Assembly: GCA_029259845.1 (NCBI GenBank)
Contig: JAJDEI010000207.1
Span: forward strand, 1-64,000
DNA length: 64,000 nucleotides
Reading direction: 5' to 3'
From: Planctomycetaceae bacterium
GTDB lineage: Bacteria > Planctomycetota > Planctomycetia > Planctomycetales > Planctomycetaceae
Shown here piece after piece: positions 44,040 to 54,051 of the stretch. A program made the translations under genes and the position numbers. The first letter of the stretch is position 1; each line of letters opens with the position of its first letter. The notes below the pieces were generated by a model. It did no database searches. It worked only from the letters and a program-made list of their open reading frames with translations, and was not told the DNA's origin.

Positions 44040-44770
44040 CCCGATGGTTTGATCAGATCAATAAAGTTGATGCAGCCGACGTCGCCAAGGACTTGTTGGG
44101 GGAGGACTTTTCGGGCATCGTCACCAGCGACCGCTACGGCGGGTACGACGGGGCCGGCCGCCAGCAACTCTGCTGGGCGCATTGGCTGCGCGACATTCAA
44201 AGTCTGATCGAAGCCGGCGGAGAAGCGAAGGCCATCGGCCGGCGATTGAAAACCTGTGGGGAGACATCGTTTCATGACTGGCACCGCGACCGCAACGGCA
44301 CGATCACGCGACAGACGATAAGACGCAATATCCACAAACTGTGGTGGCCGGCCTACGAAACCCTCGAAGAGGGAACGCTCAAGCTCCAAGGCAAGCAGGC
44401 CGGCCTGTGCCGGCACATTTGAAATGGCGTCGACCATCGGTGGACGTTTCTGCAGCACGAGAATGTCGATCCGACGAACAATGCCAGTGAGCGTTCATTG
44501 CGTGGTCCTTCGCTACCGCCCTCGGCCTTCCTCCTCCCGGATGGGTCGGCGGCCTCGGTTGCTTCTGGCGGAAGCTGTCCTTCGGCACGCCGAGCACTTC
44601 CGGCAGCCGCTTCGTGGAGACGCTGCTGAGCGTGATCGAAACGTGCCGCCAGCAGGGACGCAACGTGTTTGCTTTCGTCACCGACGCCGTCAAAGCCCAC
44701 TTCGTCAGCCAACCAACACCCAAACTGCGATCCGAGGTGTCAACGGTTACCGTGAGTTCTCCATGCGTTT
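44040..44770 (+). pseudogene. IS66-family transposase, C-terminal part, frameshifted
   Basis: Three frames in order carry IS66 pieces. About 44050-44420: KDLLGEDFSGIVTSDRYGGY (first catalytic Asp), QQLCWAHWLRDIQSLIEAGG. About 44425-44520: VDPTNNASERSLRG, the TNNxAERxLR signature with the catalytic Glu. About 44610-44730: IETCRQQGRNVFAFVTDAVK. The N-terminal half and helper genes (tnpA, tnpB) are missing, and frame changes plus a stop near 44422 break it. It marks the right side of the decayed island. Confidence 0.75.
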
Positions 44771-45101
44771 CTTGCGAACAAACGCCATTTGGTGATCCGC
44801 CAATGGAGAGGCCCTGAAGGAGCGGCTGCCATCGAATGTTCTTCGAGACGGCGCGAAGTGGGCGACCGCAGTCGCGCCGCCATGCGATCAGTGACAGGCG
44901 CGAAATGGCCGACGAGTTTGGCATTGGGAGTCGGTCGGCTTCAGAACCTACGATCACGAATCAGTCTCGAAAACCAGAATTCGAGCAGCGGGCTCGTCGC
45001 CCCAAGCCTATCTCCCCCGGCCGCGCCACAATAGGATGTGCGATGGGAGTGCGTGATCCCCCAAGCCCTGTTGCCCCGAAGTCTAGTCTGGAAAACTGCC
45101 G
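44771..45101. other. Spacer
   Basis: This 331-bp stretch lies between the IS66 scrap and the redoxin-sialidase gene. Shadow frames only; the promoter of the next gene should be here. It may include the right border of the island, but no repeat of the tRNA-Ala 3' end is visible in it. Confidence 0.35.
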
Positions 45102-46673
45102 ATGCACGGATCCGGTTCGCTCAAGTTTGGGCTGTTGTGCAGTCTGATCCTGGTGCTCTGTTCACCGGCGTTCGCCGTGGTCGAACTTGGTCAGTCGGTT
45201 GGGGAGTTTTCCATCCTCGATGCGCGTGACAATGCACTTGTGGTGACGACCAGCCCGAAGCGGGCCGCCATTGCGATTCTTTTTCTGTCCGCGCGAAGTG
45301 ACGCGGTGGACGAGTCGCTGGAGACCATTAATCGCTTGTACCGAAAACATCGGCGACTTGGCGTGGTGTATCTCGGTATCTGCTCCAACGGAGTCGAAAC
45401 GGCGGACGAACTGGGAATCTTTGCTCGCAACCGCGGATTGATTTTCACGATTTACAGGGATCCGAAAGCAACTGTTGCCGGAAAACTCGGCATCGCCGCC
45501 GTTCCTTCGGTTGCACTCATCGATTCGAACGGGCGTTTGGTTCACCGAGGGGGACTTGAGTCCAAGGCAGGAGTTCTGGCGTTTGATGCCGCCGTGACCG
45601 ACAAAGTAACGCCGCGTGGGGAAGGGGCGGCCATCAAGCCATCGCCGATCGCCCAGCCGGGCGAGAAACGGGAAGAAGCTGACCTTTACGGGGCGCTGTC
45701 GTTTTCGTCCGAACTGGTGTTCGAGCGAATCCCCGGAGCAGCCGTTTATCATTGCTCGACCATTGCCGAAGCGGCAAACGGCGATCTGCTCTGCTTGTGG
45801 TACGGCGGCAGCTATGAATCAGCGGACGATCAGACGCTGTTCCTTGCTCGTCGACTTCCGGGCAAACGAATCTGGCAGACTCCGCAGGCGTTGATCAAAG
45901 GGCCGGAACCGCTGCCGGGGAACGGTGTGATCTTCGTCGACGGACACAAACGAGTGTGGATCGTCTGGTGCCGGATGGAGGATGCCCGGCCGCTTGGGCG
46001 AGGGCAAGGCTGGGACAACTGCCGGTTGATGGCCAGAGTCTCGAACGATCACGGAATGACCTGGAGCGATGACACCGAGTTTCTGGACGACACGTTGCGG
46101 GCCGTACCGCGGAATCCTCCGGTTTATCTCGCGACTGGCGATCTGGTGCTGCCGTTGGAAGCGATCGTCAACGGGGTGGAAGGCTCGATTTTTCTGATTG
46201 GTTCCGAAGGGGGAATGCGCTGGCGTCAGGGGGGCTTTACTCCCGGAGGGAGTCAGCCGACGTTAGTCCAGCGAAACGATCAGTCATTGTTCGCACTGAT
46301 GCGGAAGGCGCCCCGGTTGACGCAAATTGAATCGCTTGACGGGGGAGAAACCTGGTCGGAGGCTGTCCCCTCCGTGCTGCGGAACCCGGACGCCGGTATC
46401 ACAATGACACGGCTGGCCAACGGTCACGTGGTGGCCGTCTTTAATGACTCGGAATCGTCTCGAACTCCGTTGAGCATCGCCCGTTCGCTTGATGAAGGAC
46501 GCACCTGGGAAACACCGTTGCATCTTGAGTCGAATCCCGGCGAATACTCTTATCCGTGTGTGATACAGACCAGCGACGCAAAGGTTCACGTCACGTACAC
46601 GTATCGGCGGTACGCGATCAAGCACGTTGAGCTGAACGAGGAATGGCTGAAGTACATCGAGCGGCCAAACTGA
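45102..46673 (+). CDS. Secreted fusion: thioredoxin-like (redoxin) domain plus sialidase-like propeller
   Basis: 523 residues. Signal peptide about 1-25 (LLCSLILVLCSPAFA). Residues ~27-165 read as an AhpC/TlpA-type redoxin fold: VGEFSILDARDNALVVTT, IAILFLSARSDAVDESLETI, VVYLGICSNGVETADELGIF, VPSVALIDSNGRLVHRGG. The usual Cys pair after the first strand is missing (LSARSD stands there), so redox activity is doubtful. Residues ~195-515 form a BNR/Asp-box propeller: Asp boxes SNDHGMTWSD, SLDGGETWSE and SLDEGRTWET. This part resembles exo-sialidases, which cut terminal sialic acids, but many such propellers have other sugar targets. The single protein is probably periplasmic or outer-surface. Confidence 0.8.
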   Translation: MHGSGSLKFGLLCSLILVLCSPAFAVVELGQSVGEFSILDARDNALVVTTSPKRAAIAILFLSARSDAVDESLETINRLYRKHRRLGVVYLGICSNGVETADELGIFARNRGLIFTIYRDPKATVAGKLGIAAVPSVALIDSNGRLVHRGGLESKAGVLAFDAAVTDKVTPRGEGAAIKPSPIAQPGEKREEADLYGALSFSSELVFERIPGAAVYHCSTIAEAANGDLLCLWYGGSYESADDQTLFLARRLPGKRIWQTPQALIKGPEPLPGNGVIFVDGHKRVWIVWCRMEDARPLGRGQGWDNCRLMARVSNDHGMTWSDDTEFLDDTLRAVPRNPPVYLATGDLVLPLEAIVNGVEGSIFLIGSEGGMRWRQGGFTPGGSQPTLVQRNDQSLFALMRKAPRLTQIESLDGGETWSEAVPSVLRNPDAGITMTRLANGHVVAVFNDSESSRTPLSIARSLDEGRTWETPLHLESNPGEYSYPCVIQTSDAKVHVTYTYRRYAIKHVELNEEWLKYIERPN

Positions 46674-47007
46674 GGTAAGCATTTGCCCACAGATTGCATG
46701 CGACCGCCCAGTCATGCGAAGGCCGACGAACGACTGGTGGAATCTCATCGGTATTCTGAGGTCGCCGAAAACTGACCGTATTCTGATTCGCGCGATCGGA
46801 CTGAGTGAGTCCTGAATTCCCAAGCGTTTTCCAGCGCACGAATCCCGGGTCAAGAACTCGGAGGTTTGCTCAGAATCAGACCTGATCGGTCAATTCGCGC
46901 CGAACTGACTCTCGAATCGCGTTGAGATTCGAACGTTGGACGGGACTCACAGACTGCGGTCGGAATGAGCCCACTCGTGGCCTTCGCGACAGCATCCTGA
47001 ACGGATC
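46674..47007. other. Spacer between convergent genes
   Basis: This 334-bp stretch lies between the sialidase-like and VCBS gene stops. No hairpin terminator of note and no coding frame is supported. Confidence 0.35.
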
Positions 47008-49377
47008 TCATTTCCCCAGATTCCGCCACCAGCGGAGTTCGTTTGCGCCACGCTCGGCGCATGCGACAATGTCGAGGCGGCCGTCATTGTCCAAATCTGC
47101 CAGAACGACCGTCACCGCGTTCGGCCAGTTCTGTTTGATCGAGTGCATTGCCCAGTCGCGGGTTGGGTCGCCCGAATTCTCGAACCAGGCGATACGGCCT
47201 CGGGCGCCCCATCCCGTCGCGACCACGTCCAGATCACCATCACCATCGAGGTCGCCCGCGACCGCTTCAAATCCTTGAGGAAAACTCGCGGCGATTGGAT
47301 GTTTCTTCCATTCGGTTCCCGGTCCTGGCGTGCCGAGGTTTTCGTACCAGGCAATCTGGTGCGAATCCGGCGAGTTGTTTCCGACCGGTGCGGCGATGCC
47401 GAACGCCATCACCACATCCAGGTCGCCGTCCGCATCCATGTCGACAGGATGTCCGTGCGCGGGAGCCACGGTCCGGGCATCGATGACGTGTTTCTTCCAA
47501 TGTTCGGTCGCCGGCTTGCCGGAGTTTTCGTACCAGACAATCAGATTGCCGACGCGAGCGCTGCCGAGAAGGTCGGGCTTGCCGTCACGATTGAAGTCTG
47601 CGACGGCGATCGTGCGGGTCTCTGCGGTCATGTGTTCGACCTCATGCCGAATCCATTCGCTTCCCTCTCCCGGTTGGCCGGCGTTTTCGAACCAATCGAA
47701 CCGATTGCCGAATCGCCAGCTCGAAGCAGCGACGTCGAGATCGCCATCACCATCGAGATCGGAAAGGGCAACGTCGTAAGATCCGGGAATCTCCTTCGGC
47801 TGCGCAACACGATGGAGCTTCCAGGGTTGGGCGATTTCCTTCGGGCCCGGGTTCTCGAACCAACGGATGTCCCATTTCAAATTGTCGACGATCACCACGT
47901 CGGGCCGGCCGTCCCGGTTGATATCACCAATTGCGTGCCGCTCCAGACGGATGGGCTGATCTTCTTCGTTGGCGTACTTCTGAATGAAGGAATGTTTGAA
48001 GTTCCCGTTCCCGTTGTTCAAGAGCAGGTAGAGGTTGCTGTTCGGCTCGGCATCAGAACTGGTCAGGTCAAGATCACCGTCGCCGTCGAGATCAGCCACC
48101 GCACACGCATAGGCATACGTGTAATTCGCGAGCAAACGTTGCTCGGCGAGCTTCAGCGGCCCCGCTTCAATCGTCGTTGGTTGCTCCGGTTCAGCCGACG
48201 GTTCACCGCGGGGGTCGAGGAGAGCAACGATGGTCTGTGCATAGACACGATGGCCGAAATCGTTTGGATGATTCACGCCGTTCCCAGTCTGATCCCAGTC
48301 CTTCTTAACTTCCAGGAAGCCCGCCCAGATCGACGTCAGATCGGCAAGCGCGATGCCCGGTTCGCAAAGTTCTGCCAGTGCATTGCGATAGGCGGGAAAC
48401 AACTCGTGACGCAGCCCGGTCCAATCGCGATTGCCCAGCATGGACGCCACCAGAATGAACTCCGACTCAGGCAGAGCCCCGCGAATCATGCCGATCATTT
48501 TCTGCGTGTTCGCCTGGTAGACTTCCGCGGAGCGGCCCGCCGAATCGTTCATGCCGAAGGCCAGAATGACCAAGTCCGGCTCGGCTTCAACGATCTGATC
48601 GACCTGAGTCAAACCCCATCCCGTATCCGTCCCGCCAACGGAGAGGTTCTTCAGATCAACCTTCGTCCGGAACCGTACTTCCAGATGCAGCCGCAGTAGC
48701 TCCGGGTATGCCGGCTGAAAGGGAGCCGCTTCTCCGAGCTTTGAGGAATTCGCCCCGGCGGAGATGCTGTCTCCAAGCAAGACGATCGACAGCGGTCGCT
48801 TATTGAGCAGTTTGTGGACCGATCGCGGCAGTGCTTTGGCGTCAAAGTTGGGGACTGGCGACGTCCAGAGGCCTGGCGCGTGCTGGTACGTGATGCACGT
48901 TTGCATGTCGGCATACTCGAGCCGGGCACCAAAGAAGATCTCGCCGTTGCCGTCGCGATGCGTCAACTTGTATTTCTGTGTGCCCGCCGGGCGACGCAGT
49001 TCTTGAGGAGTCCGCGACACGATTCGCGAACCAGCGGGGAGAACAATCTTGCGAGAATCTGCCTTCCAGATGTAGTCCCGTCCTTCCTCGTAGGTTATGT
49101 CTCCGGCAGAATTTCGAACGGCGAGAATTCTCTGCACGGGAAAGAGCACCGAGGCTGTTGCTTCGCCCGTTGCCGGATTCTTGATGACCAACACGGACTC
49201 TCCTTCGACGGTGTCGCCCTGCCAGAATGGGCGCAGAAGCTCGGGTGCGTATTTCCACGAAGATTCAATCGGTTCCTCAGCAAATACCGCGGCTTGCATC
49301 GCCACGATGAGGAATGCAGCGCGGCGAATGCAGTCGGGACCCGAACGTCGGTCTGGAGCAGATTGCCGTGGGGTCAT
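47008..49377 (-). CDS. Secreted SGNH-hydrolase plus VCBS/FG-GAP repeat protein
   Basis: 789 residues from the ATG at 49377 (AAGGA before it). The frame remains open upstream, but that part overlaps the next gene and is not coding. Signal peptide about 15-35. After a beta-rich part (~36-190), the SGNH domain shows IVLLGDSISAGANSS (nucleophile Ser), NLSVGGTDTGWG (Gly), LAFGMNDSAG (Asn) and GVNHPNDFGHRVYAQ (Asp/His). The C-terminal half (~410-789) holds about seven FG-GAP/VCBS repeats with Ca-binding DLDGDGDLD, DINRDGRPD, DFNRDGKPD and DMDADGDLD loops, forming a propeller. It is likely an exported esterase that binds surface polymers. Confidence 0.85.
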   Translation of the reverse strand: MTPRQSAPDRRSGPDCIRRAAFLIVAMQAAVFAEEPIESSWKYAPELLRPFWQGDTVEGESVLVIKNPATGEATASVLFPVQRILAVRNSAGDITYEEGRDYIWKADSRKIVLPAGSRIVSRTPQELRRPAGTQKYKLTHRDGNGEIFFGARLEYADMQTCITYQHAPGLWTSPVPNFDAKALPRSVHKLLNKRPLSIVLLGDSISAGANSSKLGEAAPFQPAYPELLRLHLEVRFRTKVDLKNLSVGGTDTGWGLTQVDQIVEAEPDLVILAFGMNDSAGRSAEVYQANTQKMIGMIRGALPESEFILVASMLGNRDWTGLRHELFPAYRNALAELCEPGIALADLTSIWAGFLEVKKDWDQTGNGVNHPNDFGHRVYAQTIVALLDPRGEPSAEPEQPTTIEAGPLKLAEQRLLANYTYAYACAVADLDGDGDLDLTSSDAEPNSNLYLLLNNGNGNFKHSFIQKYANEEDQPIRLERHAIGDINRDGRPDVVIVDNLKWDIRWFENPGPKEIAQPWKLHRVAQPKEIPGSYDVALSDLDGDGDLDVAASSWRFGNRFDWFENAGQPGEGSEWIRHEVEHMTAETRTIAVADFNRDGKPDLLGSARVGNLIVWYENSGKPATEHWKKHVIDARTVAPAHGHPVDMDADGDLDVVMAFGIAAPVGNNSPDSHQIAWYENLGTPGPGTEWKKHPIAASFPQGFEAVAGDLDGDGDLDVVATGWGARGRIAWFENSGDPTRDWAMHSIKQNWPNAVTVVLADLDNDGRLDIVACAERGANELRWWRNLGK

Positions 49378-49812
49378 GATGAGGTCCTTGATGGAAGGGC
49401 GCGGGGATTGATGTGTGGCACGTCGGCCAATCGTCAAGATCATCAGGTCGTTAACAACGGGCCCGCCGCTCTTGCGACGCGACAACCTCCGAATCAAGTT
49501 TGCGAGTCTGTCCGAATGGAGCGGCGTTGCCGTTCGGACCAGCGGCGCCCTCCACGATCGATAGCAGGGCCGGGGCTTTCTTGTCTGTCCCGATTCATCG
49601 ACCGGCAGTTGGCACACCGCACGTCCAGCCGCACGTACGGGGAGAATGCCGACCACGGAATCGTAAGTGAATTGCAAACGGAAATCGAACCGCCGCGCAT
49701 CATCAAGGAGATCCCTCGTTGGCAGCGGGTGCTCTCCAGACGGTTTCTCAATTGGTTCCAGTTGCGCATAATCAGTTGAGCTTGACGTCCCTGAAACCAT
49801 GGAGCACCTGGT
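49378..49812. other. Divergent spacer, possible coding scrap
   Basis: This 435-bp stretch lies between two divergent secreted-protein genes. On the plus strand, one frame ends at about 49780 with a protein-like tail (RIIKEIPRWQRVLSRRFLNW). It may be a gene remnant, but nothing before it is recognisable. Both promoters should lie here. Confidence 0.35.
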
Positions 49813-51786
49813 ATGTCGCTCGCTGTCTTGGCGATCCTGGCCGCCTGCACTGCGGCACAGGCCGAAGACCTGAACTGTCTCACGGAGCAATCTCGCGCCG
49901 ATGCGATTGCCTACGGGCAGTTGCAGCAGGAATCTTACGCGGCGCTCGATCGTCGGCGGAAGCGGTATGAGCAGCTGACAACGCCGGAGCAGGTGACGGC
50001 GTATCAACAGCAGTTGCGCGAGTTCTTCATCCGGCAACTGGGCGGTTTCCCGGAACGTTCTCCGCTTAACGCCCGGACAGTCGGCGTCATCGAAGCAGAG
50101 GGCTACCGGATCGAGAAGGTGATCTACGAGAGTCAGCCACACCACCATGTGACGGCCAATTTCTACCTGCCGGACGGCGACGGGCCGTTTCCCGGTGTCG
50201 TGGTAGCGAGCGGACACAGCCGGACGGCCAAGACGGCTGATTACAATCAGCGGTTCGGCATCATGATGGCCTTGCACGGCATGGCCGCGCTTTGCTTTGA
50301 CCCGATCGGACAGGGGGAACGGTCACAGTTCCTGGACGCTGACGGGCAGCCGCAGTTCTCGTCCACCACGCGTGAGCATTTCCTGGTCGGTGTCGGTTCG
50401 ATCCTCGTTGGTCGTAACACGGCGCGCTACCGCGTGTGGGATGCGATCCGCTCAATCGACTATCTGGCCGGCCGTCCTGAGGTGGATGCGGAGAAGATCG
50501 GCTTGACCGGCTGCTCGGGCGGAGGGACGCTCACCAGCTACGTGATGGCGCTCGATGATCGGGTGGCCTGCGCGGCGCCGGCCTGTTACCTCACCACCTT
50601 CCGCAAGCTGATTGAAACGATCGGCCCGCAGGATGCCGAGCAGAATATCTACGCCCAGCTCGCCTTCGGGATGGATCACCCGGACTACGTGCTGATGCGC
50701 GCGCCGCGTCCGACGCTGATCAGTTCCACAACGGGTGATTACTTCGACATTGAAGGCGCGTGGGACAGTTTCCGACAGGCCAAGCGCATCTATGCCCGTC
50801 TCGGCCGGCCGGAACAGGTCGGCCTCGTCGAAGTCGAAGGAGGTCATGGCGTGCATCCACAGAACTTGGCGACAATTGTCCATTGGATGCAGCGATGGCT
50901 GACCGGGCGCGACGAACCGGTCGCACCAACCGAACTGTCTGTGCGGCGGTCGGAGGAATTGCTCTGCACTGAATCGGGCCAGGTGCTCACGCTGCCGGGG
51001 GAGCGGTCGGTCATTGATCTCAACGCTGAGCACGAATTGGAATTGGCGGAAGCCCGGCAGTTGTTGTGGACTGAGAGCACTCCCGAACAGATGGCCGATC
51101 GGATTCGCAAGATCGTCGGAGTTCCCGGCAACGATCAGCTCCAGGCACCGGACTGGGATGATGTCGGGCGTATCAATCGGGACGGCTATCACATTGATAA
51201 GCTGATCCTGCGGACAGAAACGTCCGTGCTGCCCGGGCTCACGTTTCATCCCCCCGATCCCCAGGAAGACGCCTATCTCTATCTTCACGAGGACGGCAAG
51301 CTGGGCGATTCTGAAGTCGGCGGCGAAATCGAGAAACTGGTCGCAAAGGGATACGTCGTGGTCTCTGTCGATCTGCGCGGTCAGGGAGAGACCGGCAGCG
51401 GCAAACCAGATGAGCTGCTGGGCGACTGGAAAACGTACTTTCTTGCGTACCTGCTGGGGAAGCCACTGATCGGACTGCAGACGGCAGACGCCCTCGCGGC
51501 TGCACACTTTGTCGCTTTCTATCAAACCCCAACTCCGCGAAACGTGCATCTCGTCGGTGTCGGACAGGCGGGAGTGACAGCGCTGCACGCCGCGGCATTG
51601 AACCGCGAGCGGTTCGCCACGGTGACGATTCGAAACGCACCACAGGAGTGGGCGACGGTCGTCCGCGAGCCCCTGCCGTCCGGACGATTGACGGGCACCG
51701 TCCACGGAGCGCTCGAGGTCTACGACTTACCCGATCTGGTGCGCCTCATCGGAGCAAACAAGGTCGAGTTCGTACACACTGATTAA
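49813..51786 (+). CDS. Two-domain secreted esterase, acetyl xylan esterase-like
   Basis: 657 residues; GGAG precedes the start, and a signal peptide covers about 1-17 (AVLAILAACTAAQAE). The first alpha/beta-hydrolase domain (~75-375) has FDPIGQGERSQF, the nucleophile elbow GLTGCSGGGTLTS with Ser235, and the terminal His in EVEGGHGVHPQN. The second domain (~440-657) shows the same fold layout (VSVDLRGQGETG) but its elbow reads HLVGVGQAGVTAL: glutamine stands where the serine should be, so this copy is probably inactive. The family deacetylates sugar polymers. The gene at 62153 encodes the same type with Ser also at position 235. Confidence 0.82.
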   Translation: MSLAVLAILAACTAAQAEDLNCLTEQSRADAIAYGQLQQESYAALDRRRKRYEQLTTPEQVTAYQQQLREFFIRQLGGFPERSPLNARTVGVIEAEGYRIEKVIYESQPHHHVTANFYLPDGDGPFPGVVVASGHSRTAKTADYNQRFGIMMALHGMAALCFDPIGQGERSQFLDADGQPQFSSTTREHFLVGVGSILVGRNTARYRVWDAIRSIDYLAGRPEVDAEKIGLTGCSGGGTLTSYVMALDDRVACAAPACYLTTFRKLIETIGPQDAEQNIYAQLAFGMDHPDYVLMRAPRPTLISSTTGDYFDIEGAWDSFRQAKRIYARLGRPEQVGLVEVEGGHGVHPQNLATIVHWMQRWLTGRDEPVAPTELSVRRSEELLCTESGQVLTLPGERSVIDLNAEHELELAEARQLLWTESTPEQMADRIRKIVGVPGNDQLQAPDWDDVGRINRDGYHIDKLILRTETSVLPGLTFHPPDPQEDAYLYLHEDGKLGDSEVGGEIEKLVAKGYVVVSVDLRGQGETGSGKPDELLGDWKTYFLAYLLGKPLIGLQTADALAAAHFVAFYQTPTPRNVHLVGVGQAGVTALHAAALNRERFATVTIRNAPQEWATVVREPLPSGRLTGTVHGALEVYDLPDLVRLIGANKVEFVHTD

Positions 51787-52249
51787 CACTGTCGACCAAA
51801 ACCCAACCCGAGCGTTGAATCGCCCACGACCACTACCGATGGGGTTGCCTCCAACCACATTTTTCGACTCACGATCCAGCACCGGAGAACGGGCCCGTTC
51901 TTCACAAGTCCGACCATTTCCTGCGGCAGCCGAAGACTGGCCGTCCCCACGAATGGTGGGCGCCCACCGCAGAGAAAACTGGAGTGACAACTCTTGGCTG
52001 CGGCCCGGTGGGGAATCGCCTCATCCCCGAAATGTCCTTCAGCGCGCAACAAGCTGAGTCCCGAAAGAGCCGACAATCCTGACAGTCTCAGCCACGAACG
52101 TCGATTGGCACTGTGTGGAGACCGGCGGGGCTGAGAGAAAAGATCGAACATCTTGCGACACTGACAAGACGCCTCTTGGGCGCCAATTGAGTTGATAGGT
52201 CCTCACAGCGCGCGAGCGAGCGAAGTCCTTCGGAAGGCGGTCCCGTCAC
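51787..52249. other. Spacer between convergent genes
   Basis: A 463-bp stretch. Frames here are weak and rich in serine and arginine. No repeat family of this window is seen in it, nor an RNA gene. Confidence 0.35.
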
Positions 52250-53560
52250 TCACCGCGACAGGTCGACGGAGACTAACTCCTTGCCGTTGCGAATGTAGGC
52301 GTGCCTGTTTGCGAACGCAGGCATACTCCAGACGACATTCCGGCCGAACGCAACATTCGTCGGTTCAATGACTCTCGCCCGATCGATCTCCGTGAACTGC
52401 TCGCCGTCCATCTTGGCGATCACCAAGTCTCCATTCTCGGTGAACATCCAGAAACGATCGGCCTGTTTGACGATGAACGCCGTTCCTGATCCGACCCGCC
52501 GCCGGCTGACTGGTTGAGGCGTCGCCCACAGTCTCTTCCCCTCAGGGAGTTTCAGTGCCGCGAGGTCTCCCGACTGATCAAAACCGTAGAGGACGCCCCG
52601 ATCGGCAAACGGTTGGACGTTGACTGGTGAAATGGCGTCGCGGGTCTTGTCTTGCCACACGACTTCTGCGGCAGGTCTGTCGGCGTCGAGCTTGAGCAGC
52701 ATGCTCTTCCGCGAATACCCGGCAGCGTACAGGTAGTCGTCAAGCAAGATTGGCGACATGATGATTGAGCCGTTGGTGGCCTCGTACGGCAGCGACCAGT
52801 ATTCGTTGCCGTTTTCCGGGTTGAGGGATGTGACTGCATCGGGACGCAGTAGGATCAGTTGGCGTACGCCGCCGGCTGTGACGATTGTGGGTGGCGAGTA
52901 GCCCTGCGATTCGGCAGTGATCGCCCGCCAGATCTCCTCACCCGTGTCTTTCGAGAGAGCGACGACGTGCGTCCCCGCGCCACCGGCCAGTGTAATCAAA
53001 CGATCGCCATCAATCAGCGGATGCGCGGCATAGCCCCAGATCGCGGGCTTTGTGCTGTATTTCTCGGGCAGGTTCTGCGACCACACCACAGCACCAGAAT
53101 CCAACGCCAGACAACGTAAGTCACCTTGTGCGCCCAGCGTGTATACGTGACGTCCGTCGATCACCGGCGTACAGCGTGGACCGGCCGGATAGGAAATCGT
53201 GTAGTTGACAGGGTACTCGTGCTCCCAAATTCTGTCGCCGGTTGCCTCGTCGAAACACAGCACGCGCTCGTGTCCGCTGAAGCCGAGCCGTTCAAGGTTC
53301 GAAGCGTTCACGTGATCGCCGCTGACGTAATCCGTCACCACAACCCGGCCCTGCGCGACTGCCGGGCCGGCGTAGCCACCGGCAATCGTGGCACGCCACA
53401 AGATTTGCGGACCGCCCTGCGGAAACCGGACGATCAGACCTGTCTCTCGCCACTCGTTGTCTCTTGCGGGTCCCATCCAGTGGGGCCAGTCATCTGCGCC
53501 GGCAGCATTTGGCCATAGGAAGAAACATGTGACAATCAGGATCTGTCGGCTCTTCATCAT
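52250..53560 (-). CDS. Secreted PQQ-like beta-propeller protein
   Basis: 436 residues; AAAGG lies ahead of the start and a signal peptide covers about 1-23 (ILIVTCFFLWPNAAGA). The mature protein begins DDWPHWMGPARDNEWRETG, a start seen in many planctomycete PQQ-like proteins, then shows repeated blades of the type VVWSQNLPE, LALDSGAVVWS, TGEEIWRAI, NGNEYWSLPYE and KRLWATPQP, the tryptophan-docking W motif of quinoprotein propellers. It probably folds like BamB or alcohol-dehydrogenase propellers but lacks obvious PQQ-binding residues, so it may be a non-enzymatic binding protein. Confidence 0.82.
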   Translation of the reverse strand: MMKSRQILIVTCFFLWPNAAGADDWPHWMGPARDNEWRETGLIVRFPQGGPQILWRATIAGGYAGPAVAQGRVVVTDYVSGDHVNASNLERLGFSGHERVLCFDEATGDRIWEHEYPVNYTISYPAGPRCTPVIDGRHVYTLGAQGDLRCLALDSGAVVWSQNLPEKYSTKPAIWGYAAHPLIDGDRLITLAGGAGTHVVALSKDTGEEIWRAITAESQGYSPPTIVTAGGVRQLILLRPDAVTSLNPENGNEYWSLPYEATNGSIIMSPILLDDYLYAAGYSRKSMLLKLDADRPAAEVVWQDKTRDAISPVNVQPFADRGVLYGFDQSGDLAALKLPEGKRLWATPQPVSRRRVGSGTAFIVKQADRFWMFTENGDLVIAKMDGEQFTEIDRARVIEPTNVAFGRNVVWSMPAFANRHAYIRNGKELVSVDLSR

Positions 53561-54051
53561 TCCGATCGCCTTTCGTAACTGCCCTCAGCGCCAGTCAAAG
53601 TGGAACTCTCACTTTGGCGGAACATTCCGACCGGCGCACCGCCGCCTCAGCGTCACTGCTGCAGGCCGATCGCGGCTGACCACTGCGGGTCAGCCGATCA
53701 TGGATCTCCTGGGAAGGAGACAAACACATGGACACGGTGCCACAGACGGTTTCTCCGGCGGATGGCCAGCTTGTGGCAGAATAACCGCCCCCGGCTGACA
53801 GGGCCAGAGCGTATCAAATGGCCGCACGTGTGATGTGGCCGTTGACGGATTGCCCCCGAGTTTCGATGCTGCGGATTCCCCGCGTTGAACCGACCGCGTT
53901 TTCGGAAGCGCCCTGTTCGCAAGGCCGAAGAGCCCGCCGATCAACCTGGATAACGTCTGCCGCTGTTAGGACGCGATACACTGGTCCGCCAATCCCCTGG
54001 CGATCGAGTCGGATTAGAGTCAAACAAAAAGCCGAAATGCGGAGCGAACCC
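53561..54051. other. Divergent spacer
   Basis: This 491-bp stretch lies between the propeller (minus) and the esterase (plus). The esterase frame stays open upstream to 53818 without a second convincing start or signal. No repeat is recognised. Both promoters should be here. Confidence 0.35.

Noticed and set aside
41553-45101. Direct repeat of the tRNA-Ala end marking the far island border
   Set aside because: No copy of the GGTTCGAGTCCCCTATCCTC string could be found by eye in this stretch.
49378-50277. In-frame upstream extension of the SGNH-VCBS protein
   Set aside because: It would overlap the esterase gene at 49813; the ATG at 49377 has a ribosome site and a signal peptide.
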